A stretch of 64,000 bases of DNA from Saccharothrix syringae (GTDB lineage Bacteria > Actinomycetota > Actinomycetes > Mycobacteriales > Pseudonocardiaceae): assembly GCF_009498035.1 (NCBI RefSeq), contig NZ_CP034550.1, positions 2,108,001 to 2,172,000 of the forward strand, read 5' to 3'. The position numbers were made by a program, and so were the translations under genes. This document shows positions 43,362 through 53,263 of this stretch, in pieces (position 1 is the stretch's first letter; each line of letters opens with the position of its first letter). Below the pieces are notes generated by a model that saw only the letters and a list, made by a program, of their open reading frames with translations, did not search any database and had not been told where the DNA came from.

Positions 43362-45023
43362 ATGCGACCGCTCACGCCCTCCGCGCACATCGACACCTTC
43401 GCCCGCGACCGCCTGCCACCGCCGCGGGAGTGGCCGGTGCTGGACCTCGCGGGGCTGCACCACCCCGACCGCCTCAACGCGGCGGTGGAGCTGCTGGACA
43501 CCACCATCGCCCGGTGGGGCGCGGACCGTCCTTGCCTGCGCGCCGGCGACGGCACGACCCTGACCTACGGGCAGGTGCGCGAGCGGGTCGACCGGATCGC
43601 GCACGCCCTGGTGGACGACCTGGGCGTGGTGCCGGGCAACCGGGTGCTGCTGCGGGGCCCGAACAACCCGGCGCTGGTGCTGTGCTGGCTCGCGGCGCTC
43701 AAGGCCGGTGCCGTGGTGGTGACCACGATGCCGCTGCTGCGGCGGCACGAGCTGCGCACCGTCGGCCGCGACGCGGCGGTGCGCCTGGCGCTGTGCGACC
43801 CCCGGTTCACCGAGGACCTGCTCGCCGCCGGGGTCGACGGACTGCGGGTGGTGACCTTCGGCGACGACACCGCCGAGCTGGAGGGGTTGGCGCGGGCCAA
43901 GCCGGCGGAGTTCGCCGCGGTGCCCACCGCCGCCGACGACGTGGCGCTGATCGCGTTCACCTCCGGCACGTCCGGGCAGCCCAAGGCCACCGCGCACTTC
44001 CACCGCGACGTGCTGGCCATCGCCGACACGTTCTCCGCGCACGTGCTGCGGCCCACGCCCGACGACGTGTTCGCCGGGAGCCCGCCGCTGGCGTTCACCT
44101 ACGGGCTGGGCGGCATGGTGGTGTTCCCGCTGCGCGCCGGCGCCTGCTCGGTGCTGCTGGAGCGCGCCGGGCCCGAGGAGCTGTTCGGCGCGGTGGCCCG
44201 GCTGGGCGTGACGGTGCTGTTCACCGCGCCCACCGCCTACCGCGCGGTGCTGCCCTCGATCGACCGCCACGACCTGCGGGGGCTGCGGCGGTGCGTGTCG
44301 GCGGGCGAGGCGCTGCCCGCCGACACCTGGCACCGCTTCCACGACGCCACCGGCCTGCGGATCGTCGACGGGATCGGCGCGACGGAGATGCTGCACATCT
44401 TCATCTCCGCGGCCGAGGACGACATCCGCCCCGGCGCGACCGGCAGGCCGGTGCCCGGCTACACCGCCGTCGTGGTCGACGACGACGGCCTGCCGGTGCC
44501 CGACGGGGTGCCGGGCCGGCTCGCGGTGCGCGGGCCGACGGGCTGCCGCTACCTGGCCGACCCGCGGCAGCGCGAGTACGTGCGCGACGGCTGGAACATC
44601 ACCGGCGACACCTACGTGCGCGACTCGGACGGCTACTTCTGGTACCAGGCCCGCTCCGACGACATGATCGTCTCCGCCGGCTACAACATCGCCGCGCCGG
44701 AGGTGGAGAACGCGTTGCTGCGCCACCCGGCGGTGGCCGAGTGCGCGGTGGTCGGCGCGCCCGACCCGGACCGCGGCGCGGTGGTGAAGGCGTACGTGGT
44801 GCCGGCCGCGGGCACGGTGCCGTCGCCCGGCCTGGTGGGGGAGTTGCAGGACTTCGCCAAGCGGGAGATCGCGCCCTACAAGTACCCGCGGGTGGTCGAG
44901 TTCGTGGACCGGTTGCCGCGCACCGGCACCGGCAAGCTGCAACGCGCGCTCCTCCCCGAACGGCGGACCGACGCCGCTCGCCCGGCCGTGGGTTCGGGCA
45001 CCGCGCGGGCCGGCACCGCCTGA
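43362..45023 (+). CDS. 2-Aminobenzoate/benzoate-CoA-ligase-type enzyme
   Basis: This 553-residue ANL enzyme has the P-loop AFTSGTSGQPK (198-208), a DGIGATEMLHIFIS motif, and the standard tail with RSDDMIVSAGYNIAAPEVEN and RTGTGKLQRALL (catalytic Lys near residue 533). The N-terminal ERWP-like start, FTYGLGGMVVFPL and GATEMLHIF are typical of 2-aminobenzoate-CoA or benzoate-CoA ligases. The downstream anthranilate synthase would supply the acid. It starts at ATG with GGAG upstream. Product of the reaction would be anthraniloyl-CoA; specificity is inferred. Confidence 0.75.
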   Translation: MRPLTPSAHIDTFARDRLPPPREWPVLDLAGLHHPDRLNAAVELLDTTIARWGADRPCLRAGDGTTLTYGQVRERVDRIAHALVDDLGVVPGNRVLLRGPNNPALVLCWLAALKAGAVVVTTMPLLRRHELRTVGRDAAVRLALCDPRFTEDLLAAGVDGLRVVTFGDDTAELEGLARAKPAEFAAVPTAADDVALIAFTSGTSGQPKATAHFHRDVLAIADTFSAHVLRPTPDDVFAGSPPLAFTYGLGGMVVFPLRAGACSVLLERAGPEELFGAVARLGVTVLFTAPTAYRAVLPSIDRHDLRGLRRCVSAGEALPADTWHRFHDATGLRIVDGIGATEMLHIFISAAEDDIRPGATGRPVPGYTAVVVDDDGLPVPDGVPGRLAVRGPTGCRYLADPRQREYVRDGWNITGDTYVRDSDGYFWYQARSDDMIVSAGYNIAAPEVENALLRHPAVAECAVVGAPDPDRGAVVKAYVVPAAGTVPSPGLVGELQDFAKREIAPYKYPRVVEFVDRLPRTGTGKLQRALLPERRTDAARPAVGSGTARAGTA

Positions 45024-45058
45024 CCCGCCGCCCGACGAACTACTCCCGAGGAGAACGG

Positions 45059-47224
45059 ATGTCCCTGCTCGACCTGGTCCAGTCGCCCGGCTCCGCGCAG
45101 CGGTGGCCCACCCGCGCCGGGGTCGCCGTCACCCGCACCACCGAGTGGGCCGCGGGCGCGGCGGCGACGCGGGCCCGCCTGGAGGACGCGCTCGACCACC
45201 GGCGCGGGATGCTGCTGTTCCGGGGCGACGACCGCGCGGTGGGCTACGTGGACCCGCCGGTGGAGGTCGTGGTCCGCTCCGGGTGGGTGGCGGTCACCGC
45301 GCTCAACGACCGCGGCCTGGTGCTGCTCGACCCGCTGCGGCGGGCGCTGCGCGAGGTGCTGCGCGACCTGCGGGACGACGAGCACGGGTTCCACGGCATC
45401 GCGCCGCGCCCGGCGCCCGGTTTCGCCGAGGAGGACCGCACCCGCCACGCCGGGGTGTTCCGGGCCGTGCGGGCGCTGACCGCGGCGCTGGCGTCGCCGC
45501 GGGACCCGGTGCTGGGCCTGTACGGCGCGTTCGGCTACGACCTGCTGTTCCAGGTGGAGCCGGTGGAGCTGCGGCAGCCGCGCGACCCGATGGACCGCGA
45601 CCTGGTGCTGCACCTGCCCGACGAGGTGCTGGACTTCGACTTCGGGCGCGACCGCGTGGCGCTGCACCGCTACGAGTTCACCACCGCCGGCGCCTCCACC
45701 GAGGGCCTGCCGCGCGGCACGTCCTCGGCGCCGTTCGTGCCGGCCACGCCGGTCGCGCCGCGCGACCACGAGCCCGGCGAGTACGCGGCGGTGGTGCGCG
45801 AGGCGATGCCCCGGTTCGCCGCGGGCGAGCTGTTCGAGGTGGTGCCCAGCCAGGTGTTCCGGCGGTCGTGCCCGCACCCGCCCGCGGAGCTGTTCCGCAG
45901 GCTGCGCGACCGCAACCCCGCGCCGCACAGCCTGCTGGCCAACCTGGGCGAGGGCGAGCACCTGGTGGGCGCGTCGCCGGAAATGTTCGTGCGGGTCCAC
46001 CGCGGCGAGCGCGGCCTGGTGGTGGAGTCCTCGCCGATCAGCGGCACGATCGCGCGGGGCCGGGACGCCCTGGAGGACGCCGCGCGGGTGCGCGAACTCC
46101 TCGACTCGGCCAAGGACGAGACCGAGCTGACCATGTGCACCGACGTGGACCGCAACGACAAGGCGCGGGTGTGCGTGCCGGGCACGGTGCGGGTGACCGC
46201 GCGGCGGCGCATCGAGACGTACTCGACGCTGATCCACACCGTGGACCGGGTCGAGGGCGTGCTGAGGCCCGGCCTGGACGCCCTGGACGGGTTCCTGGCG
46301 CACCTGTGGGCGGTGACCGTGACCGGGGCGCCCAAGCTGGCCGCGGTGGAGTTCGTGGAGCGCCACGAGCGCTCGCCGCGCCGCTGGTACGGCGGCGCGG
46401 TGGGCCGGGTCGGCTTCGACGGCGGCCTGGACACGGTGCTGACGCTGCGCACCATCCAGGTGCGCCACGGCGTGGCGATCGTGCGGGCCGGCGCGACGCT
46501 GCTGCACGACTCGGTGCCGGAGGCCGAGGAGGCGGAGACGGAGCTGAAGGCCAGGGCGCTGCTGGACGTGCTCGACGACCTGCCCCGCCGCCCGGTGGTC
46601 GCGGCGGCGCCGCGCGGCGGGCGGGACCGGCGGGTGCTGCTGGTCGACCACCGCGACTCGTTCGTGCACAACCTCGCCGACTACCTGCGGCAGACCGGCG
46701 CGGAGGTGGTGACCTACCGGGCCGGCGCGCACCTGGGTCCGCTCGCCGAGCAGCCGCCGGACCTGGTGGTGCTCTCACCTGGGCCGGGGCGCCCGGACGA
46801 CTTCGACGTGGCGGGCACCCTGGCGGAGGCCCGGCGGCTGGGCGTGCCGGTGTTCGGGGTGTGCCTGGGGCTGCAGGGCGTCGTGGAGCACCTGGGCGGG
46901 TCGCTGGGCGTGCTGGACCGGCCGGTGCACGGCAAGTCGTCGCGGGTGCGGGTGCTCGACGCGGGCAGCCCGCTGTTCCGCGGCGTGCCCGACGGGTTCC
47001 GGGTCGGCCGCTACCACTCGCTGCACGCGGTGGCCCTGCCGCCGGGGCTGCGGGTCACGGCGGCCTCCGACGACGGCGTGGTGATGGCCGTGGAGCACCG
47101 GGAGCTGCCGTGGGCGGCGGTGCAGTTCCACCCCGAGTCGATCCTGACGTGGGACGGCGGGGCGGGGCACGCGGTGATCGCCAACGCGGTGGCGTCGCTG
47201 GCCGGGCGGGGGGCGGGGCGGTGA
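45059..47224 (+). CDS. Fused anthranilate synthase (TrpE-TrpG/PhzE type)
   Basis: A 721-residue fusion. Residues 1-510 carry the chorismate-binding fold (SSPISGTIARGRDALEDAAR, CTDVDRNDKARV, ETYSTLIHTVDRVEG, then TVTGAPKLAA). Residues 520-721 form a class I glutamine amidotransferase with VLLVDHRDSFVHNLADYLRQ, the nucleophile Cys in FGVCLGLQG and the His/Glu pair in VQFHPES. Products could be anthranilate or, as in PhzE, 2-amino-2-deoxyisochorismate; the sequence does not decide. With a 2-aminobenzoate-type ligase upstream, anthranilate is favoured. No other trp genes are adjacent, so this is a dedicated secondary-metabolism copy. Start behind GAGGAGAACGG. Confidence 0.88.
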   Translation: MSLLDLVQSPGSAQRWPTRAGVAVTRTTEWAAGAAATRARLEDALDHRRGMLLFRGDDRAVGYVDPPVEVVVRSGWVAVTALNDRGLVLLDPLRRALREVLRDLRDDEHGFHGIAPRPAPGFAEEDRTRHAGVFRAVRALTAALASPRDPVLGLYGAFGYDLLFQVEPVELRQPRDPMDRDLVLHLPDEVLDFDFGRDRVALHRYEFTTAGASTEGLPRGTSSAPFVPATPVAPRDHEPGEYAAVVREAMPRFAAGELFEVVPSQVFRRSCPHPPAELFRRLRDRNPAPHSLLANLGEGEHLVGASPEMFVRVHRGERGLVVESSPISGTIARGRDALEDAARVRELLDSAKDETELTMCTDVDRNDKARVCVPGTVRVTARRRIETYSTLIHTVDRVEGVLRPGLDALDGFLAHLWAVTVTGAPKLAAVEFVERHERSPRRWYGGAVGRVGFDGGLDTVLTLRTIQVRHGVAIVRAGATLLHDSVPEAEEAETELKARALLDVLDDLPRRPVVAAAPRGGRDRRVLLVDHRDSFVHNLADYLRQTGAEVVTYRAGAHLGPLAEQPPDLVVLSPGPGRPDDFDVAGTLAEARRLGVPVFGVCLGLQGVVEHLGGSLGVLDRPVHGKSSRVRVLDAGSPLFRGVPDGFRVGRYHSLHAVALPPGLRVTAASDDGVVMAVEHRELPWAAVQFHPESILTWDGGAGHAVIANAVASLAGRGAGR

Positions 47225-48393
47225 TCGCCACCGAGGCGCCGGCCGTCCTGGACTCCTGGCGCGGCCTGCCCGCCGCGCAGCAGCCGCCGTGGCCCGACGA
47301 GGGCGCGTTGCGGGAGGCGGTGGCGTGGCTGTCGGTCGCGCCGCCGCTGGTGACCGCCGAGGAGACCGACCGGTTGACCTCGCTGCTGGGCCGGGCGGCG
47401 CGCGGCGAGGCGTTCGTCCTCCAGGGCGGCGACTGCGCCGAGCGGTTCGACCACGTCACGCCGGAGCGGGTGGCCGGCAGGCTGGGGACGCTGGCGCGGA
47501 TGGCGGAGGTGCTGGAGGCGGCGGCGGGCGTGCCGGTGGTGCGGGTGGGCCGCATCGCCGGGCAGTTCGCCAAGCCGCGCTCGGCGCCGGCGGAGACCCG
47601 CGACGGCGTGTCGCTGCCGTCCTACCGGGGCGACATCGTCAACGGGGCGGAGTTCACCGGCGCGGCCCGGACGCCCGACCCGTGGCGGATGGTGCGGGCC
47701 CACCGGGCGTCGGCGGCGACGCTGGAGCTGGTGCGCGCCTCGGGTGTGCCGGTGCACACCAGCCACGAGGCGCTGCTGCTGGAGTACGAGGGCGCGTTGA
47801 CCCGCCGCCGGGCGGGCGGCTGGTACGACACCTCGGCGCACCTGCTGTGGATCGGGGAGCGCACCCGGGACCCGGGCGGGGCGCACGTGGAGTTCGCGGC
47901 GCGGATCGCCAACCCGGTCGCGGTGAAGCTGGGGCCGGCGGCCACCGCGCGGGAGGTGCTGGAGCTGGCGGACCGGCTCAACCCGTGGCGGGTGCCCGGC
48001 CGGTTGTCGTTCATCGCGCGGATGGGCGCGGACCGGGTGCGCGAGGCGCTGCCGCCGCTGGTGCGGGCGGTGGCGGCGAGCGGCGTGCCGGTGGTGTGGC
48101 TGTGCGACCCCATGCACGGCAACACGGAGACCGCGCCCAGCGGGCACAAGACGCGCCCGGTGGCGCGGGTGCTCGCGGAGGTGGCGGGGTTCTTCGAGGT
48201 GCACCGGGCGGCGGGCACCCGTCCCGGCGGCCTGCACCTGGAGATGACCGGTGACGACGTGACCGAGTGCGTGGGCGGCGCGGTGTCGGAGCGGGACCTG
48301 CCGCTGCGCTACGAGTCGGCGTGCGACCCGCGGTTGAACCGGGAGCAGTCGCTGGAGGTGGCCGCGTACGGGGCGGGGCTGCTGCGCGGCTGA
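47221..48393 (+). CDS. Class II DAHP synthase, secondary-metabolism form
   Basis: This 390-residue class II DAHP synthase carries LQGGDCAERFDHVTPERVAG, RVGRIAGQFAKPRS, then CDPMHGNTETAPSGHKTRPV and LHLEMTGDDVTECVGGA. It condenses PEP and erythrose-4-phosphate at the head of the shikimate pathway. It is shorter than housekeeping class II enzymes (about 460), lacking N-terminal regulatory segments, as in PhzC-type copies. GTG start overlaps the anthranilate synthase stop by 4 bp, so the two are co-translated. Its last 85 bp overlap the convergent SARP gene. Confidence 0.92.
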   Translation: MIATEAPAVLDSWRGLPAAQQPPWPDEGALREAVAWLSVAPPLVTAEETDRLTSLLGRAARGEAFVLQGGDCAERFDHVTPERVAGRLGTLARMAEVLEAAAGVPVVRVGRIAGQFAKPRSAPAETRDGVSLPSYRGDIVNGAEFTGAARTPDPWRMVRAHRASAATLELVRASGVPVHTSHEALLLEYEGALTRRRAGGWYDTSAHLLWIGERTRDPGGAHVEFAARIANPVAVKLGPAATAREVLELADRLNPWRVPGRLSFIARMGADRVREALPPLVRAVAASGVPVVWLCDPMHGNTETAPSGHKTRPVARVLAEVAGFFEVHRAAGTRPGGLHLEMTGDDVTECVGGAVSERDLPLRYESACDPRLNREQSLEVAAYGAGLLRG

Positions 48394-49214
48394 CCGTCCC
48401 CGTAGGCCGGGTCGGGGTCGGCGGGGACGGGGTCCGGGTCGAGCCGGGCGTGCTGGATGGCGTCGCGCAGCTCGCGCAGCGACCAGCAGGGTTGCAGCCG
48501 CATCTCCGCCCACAGCGCCGCGCGGGTGCGCTCGTAGACCTTCAGGGCCTCGGCGCGGCGGTGCGCCCGGTGCAGCGCGCGCATGAGCTGCGCGGCGAAC
48601 GCCTCGTGCATGGGGTTCTCCGCCACGACCGGGTGCAGGGCGCAGATGACCTCGTCGTTGCGGTGCAGCGCGAGGTTGGCGGTGGCGGCCAGGCCGACGC
48701 ACTCCAGCCGCAGGGTCTCCGCCCAGTCGGCGAAGCGGGTGACGACCGGGCCGCCGGACACCTCGCCCAGCGGCTGGCCGGGGCACAGCGCGAGCGCGCG
48801 CCCGACGTGCCCGACGACGTCCTCGTGGGCGTCGGCCCTGGCCAGGGCGCGTGCCCGGTCGAGCAGGCCGAGCAGCTCCAGCACGTCCAGCTCGTCGTCG
48901 CCCAGGGCCAGCAGGTAGCCGGTGTTGCGGGTGACCACGGCGTTGTCGGCGCCGAGGTCGGCGAGCACCTTGCGCAGCCGGGACACGTGCACGTGCAGGG
49001 CGGCGGTGACCCGCCGGGGCGGGGAGCCGCCCCAGATCTCGGTGATGAGCTCGTCGGTGCTGACCACTTGGTCGTGCCGGATGAGCAGGGCGGCCAGCAG
49101 GACCTGCGCCTTGCGGGTCGGGAGCGCGCCGACCACCCCGTGCGCGCGCACGAGGGGCGACGGTCCGAGGACTTCGTACCTCACGCGCCCCCCGCCGGGG
49201 CGATTGGTGGTCAT
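48309..49214 (-). CDS. SARP-type pathway regulator (BTAD domain)
   Basis: A 301-residue SARP: N-terminal OmpR-like winged helix (YEVLGPSPLVRAHGVVGALP, STDELITEIWGGSPPRRVTA, LHVHVSRLRKVL) followed by a bacterial transcriptional activation domain (about 95-250, with RAEALKVYERTRAALWAEM). SARPs activate adjacent biosynthetic clusters by binding direct heptameric repeats near -35. It converges on, and overlaps by 85 bp, the DAHP synthase gene, so it is probably the cluster's activator. An ATG was chosen; a GTG nine bases upstream is also in frame. Confidence 0.85.
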   Translation of the reverse strand: MTTNRPGGGRVRYEVLGPSPLVRAHGVVGALPTRKAQVLLAALLIRHDQVVSTDELITEIWGGSPPRRVTAALHVHVSRLRKVLADLGADNAVVTRNTGYLLALGDDELDVLELLGLLDRARALARADAHEDVVGHVGRALALCPGQPLGEVSGGPVVTRFADWAETLRLECVGLAATANLALHRNDEVICALHPVVAENPMHEAFAAQLMRALHRAHRRAEALKVYERTRAALWAEMRLQPCWSLRELRDAIQHARLDPDPVPADPDPAYGDGQPRSSPAPYAATSSDCSRFNRGSHADS

Positions 49215-49532
49215 GTCCACCACTTGTACCCGGCACGTCGGAGCGGCGCAGGGAGCCCGCCCGGTGGGATTGCTACTCGACGTCCCCGTTCTGCTCCGAC
49301 CATGCGGGACGTTGATCCGTCCGGATCAGGTCGAGGGCGATTTCGACCGAATTCGCCACCTGTTCGTGAGCGTGGCGCGACACCGGGTCACCTGCTTGAA
49401 CCCGTATAGGCGTATGGCATGTCTGCGGACTGACGAAGGGTGACGGTCGTCAAGCGGATTTGTCCTCCGAGAGGGGGAGCGGACGGGACTATGCGCAATC
49501 GCGACGAAAAGGACGCGGAATTCGTTGTCCGG
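49215..49532. other. Region without a recognisable gene
   Basis: About 320 bp between the SARP start and the end of the small membrane protein. It presumably contains the SARP promoter; no conserved boxes or repeats were found. No gene with a ribosome site is visible. Confidence 0.45.
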
Positions 49533-49949
49533 TCACTCGGGCCTCGGCCTGGGCGCCCACGCGATCAGGTTCGCGAAGATCCCGCCGAGGACGAGGAGGC
49601 CCAGCACGCCGCCCGCCACCAGGTGCGCCTGGTCGTTGTCGGCCAGGGCGGCGGCGACCACCCGGCCGTCCGCCAGGTCGTAGCGGACCGCCACGCGCTC
49701 GCCGGGGTGCCGGGCCGGTCCGTTCTCGGACAGGGTCGCGACCTGGCGCGTGCCGTCGGGGAGCGGGTACTCGACCTCGACCGAGTAGCTCCTGCCCGAC
49801 CGCAGCCGCTCCCGCACGGTCCCCTCGGCACTGGGCCAGGACCGCTGCTCGGCCGACGACCGGAGCACGAGCACCAGCCCGGCGACCGCGCCGGCCAGCA
49901 CGATCCCGGCCACGACCCGGCCCGGCCGGGACTTCAGCGATTTCGCCAC
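49533..49949 (-). CDS. DUF3592-like small membrane protein
   Basis: A 138-residue protein with two membrane helices (VVAGIVLAGAVAGLVLVLRS, then HLVAGGVLGLLVLGGIFANL) flanking a beta-rich extracytoplasmic loop (SAEGTVRERLRSGRSYSVEV, RHPGERVAVRYDLADG), the layout of DUF3592 proteins. Role unknown. The start GTG is 7 bp after GAAGGAGGC; a neighbouring GTG is in frame. Divergent from the xylanase. Confidence 0.72.
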   Translation of the reverse strand: MAKSLKSRPGRVVAGIVLAGAVAGLVLVLRSSAEQRSWPSAEGTVRERLRSGRSYSVEVEYPLPDGTRQVATLSENGPARHPGERVAVRYDLADGRVVAAALADNDQAHLVAGGVLGLLVLGGIFANLIAWAPRPRPE

Positions 49950-51644
<1,695 letters not shown>

Positions 51645-51656
51645 CCGGAGACCGCG

Positions 51657-51686
51657 GTGGGGCGTGATCGGCCGATCACGCCCCAC
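51657..51686. terminator. Perfect 30-bp palindrome shared by convergent genes
   Basis: GTGGGGCGTGATCGG directly followed by CCGATCACGCCCCAC, 12 bp after the xylanase stop, overlapping the last codons of the marR gene. It can act as a bidirectional terminator; no T-run is present. Confidence 0.65.
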
Positions 51687-52179
51687 CCTTCCGGCGGCGG
51701 GGCGCGGCCGAGCGGGGCGGTGTCGAGCGCATGTGGTCGCGCACCGGTGCCAGCAGGGCGGCGAGGGTCCTGACGTCGTCGCGCGAGAGCGGTTCGAAGA
51801 GCAGGCCGCTGACCACCTCGACGTGGCCGGGCAGCACCCGCGCGAGCAGCGCGCGGCCGGCGTCGGTGATGGTGACGGTGGTGCTCCGCTCGTCGTCCGG
51901 CGAGGGCGCGCGCACGACCAGGCCCGCCTTCTCGAGCAGGCTCGCCTGGTAGGTCAGGCCGCTGCGGCTGTAGACGACGCCGTCGGCGAGGTCGGTCATC
52001 CGGTGGCTGCCGGTGGGGGAGTCCCCGAGCCGGGCCAGCAGTTGGAACTGCACGTAGCTGAGGTCGCCGGCCTCCTTGAGCTGCTGCTCGACCGCGTGCC
52101 GGAGCAGGCTGGTCACCTCGACGAGGGCGAAGTAGGCGCCGAGCTGCACGGGGTCGAGCGAGGGCGGGGAGTCGGGCAT
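51676..52179 (-). CDS. MarR family repressor
   Basis: A 167-residue MarR protein with a winged HTH (LTDLADGVVYSRSGLTYQAS, LLEKAGLVVRAPSPDDERST, TVTITDAGRALL). The promoter region contains three near-identical TTCGAA-type palindromes, shared with the divergent quinone reductase gene. It probably represses both and is relieved by a phenolic or quinone-like ligand. Confidence 0.9.
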   Translation of the reverse strand: MPDSPPSLDPVQLGAYFALVEVTSLLRHAVEQQLKEAGDLSYVQFQLLARLGDSPTGSHRMTDLADGVVYSRSGLTYQASLLEKAGLVVRAPSPDDERSTTVTITDAGRALLARVLPGHVEVVSGLLFEPLSRDDVRTLAALLAPVRDHMRSTPPRSAAPRRRKGGA

Positions 52180-52194
52180 GGCGCAAGTCTACTG

Positions 52195-52283
52195 CTTCGA
52201 ATTCGAAGGAGTGGTGTCGCACGTCACTTTGCTTCGAATTCAAAGCACCAGTAGCGTGATCGGCAGATGCTTCGAGTTCGAAG
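52195..52283. promoter_or_regulatory. Three 14-bp palindromes, probable MarR operators
   Basis: CTTCGAATTCGAAG (52195-52208), CTTCGAATTCAAAG (52232-52245) and CTTCGAGTTCGAAG (52270-52283) are spaced about 37 and 38 bp centre to centre. The first and third are nearly perfect dyads. They fill the intergenic region between marR and the quinone reductase. Confidence 0.88.
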
Positions 52284-52315
52284 CAAACCCGATCCGAGCG
52301 AAGGTGTGACCCCCG

Positions 52316-53254
52316 ATGAAGGCAGTGCGCTTCCACGAGTACGGCGACCCCGACGTCCTGCGCCACGAGGACGTGGAGCAGCCGGTCCCCGGCCCCGGGC
52401 AGGTCCGCGTCCGCGTCGCCGCGACCTCGTTCAACCCCGTCGACGGCAACATCCGCGCCGGCTTCATGCGCGGCCCCATCCCGGTGGTGCTGCCGCACAC
52501 CCCCGGCCTCGACGTCGCCGGCACGGTCGACGCGCTCGGCGAGGGCGTGACCGGCGTCGCCGTCGGTGACGAGGTCGTCGGCTTCCTGCCGATGGGCGAG
52601 GACGGCGCGGCCGCCGAGTACGCCATCGCGCCGGCCGAGGTGCTGGCGCCGGCGCCCAAGGGCATCCCGCTGCCCGACGCCGCCGCGCTGCCGCTGGTGG
52701 GCCTCACCGCGTGGCAGGCGCTCTTCGACCACGCCGGGCTGACGGCCGGGCAACGCGTCCTGGTCAACGGCGCCGGCGGGGCGGTCGGCGGGTACGCCGT
52801 GCAGCTCGCCAAGCACGCGGGTGCCCACGTGATCGCCACGGCCGGCCCGCGCAGCCGCGAGGCGGTCGAGTCGGCCGGTGCCGACGAGGTGGTCGACCAC
52901 ACCACCACCGGGGTGACCGGGGCGGTGACCGAACCGGTCGACGTCGTGCTCAACCTCGCGCCGGTCGACCCGGCGGAGCTGGTCGCGCTGGTCACCCTGG
53001 TCCGCCCGGGCGGTGTCCTGGTGAACACGACGGTGTGGATGCCCGCGCCCGGCGACGAGGAGCGCAAAGTGCGCGGCATCGACCTCTTCGTCCGCAGCGA
53101 CGCCGACCAGCTGTCGCGGCTGGTGGCGCTGGTCGACCGCGGCGAGCTGCGCGTGGACGTCGCCGAGCGGGTGCCGCTGGCCGAGCTGCCGGAGGTGCAC
53201 GCCCGGGCCGCCGCGGGCTCGCTGCGCGGCAAGGTCGTCGTCCTGCCCGCCTGA
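52316..53254 (+). CDS. NADP-dependent quinone reductase/zinc-type alcohol dehydrogenase-like
   Basis: A 312-residue medium-chain dehydrogenase of the quinone oxidoreductase type (no zinc-ligand motif): PGLDVAGTVDALGEGVTGV, LVNGAGGAVGGYAVQLAKHA (the GxGxxG-type cofactor motif) and the C-terminal LRGKVVVLPA. It reduces quinones or enones with NADPH. Its ATG lies 32 bp after the third MarR site, so it is MarR-controlled, plausibly for electrophile detoxification. Confidence 0.9.
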   Translation: MKAVRFHEYGDPDVLRHEDVEQPVPGPGQVRVRVAATSFNPVDGNIRAGFMRGPIPVVLPHTPGLDVAGTVDALGEGVTGVAVGDEVVGFLPMGEDGAAAEYAIAPAEVLAPAPKGIPLPDAAALPLVGLTAWQALFDHAGLTAGQRVLVNGAGGAVGGYAVQLAKHAGAHVIATAGPRSREAVESAGADEVVDHTTTGVTGAVTEPVDVVLNLAPVDPAELVALVTLVRPGGVLVNTTVWMPAPGDEERKVRGIDLFVRSDADQLSRLVALVDRGELRVDVAERVPLAELPEVHARAAAGSLRGKVVVLPA

Positions 53255-53263
53255 AACCCCGCC

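Noticed and set aside
43430..47224. A plus-strand open frame of over 1,200 codons covering the second ligase and the anthranilate synthase
   Set aside because: Only its 3' part (from 45059) is in the frame of a recognised protein, the anthranilate synthase. Its 5' part is an alternative-frame shadow of the ligase gene.
45059..47224. Housekeeping tryptophan biosynthesis
   Set aside because: No other trp genes are adjacent; the gene is embedded between a CoA ligase and a DAHP synthase in one overlapping operon.
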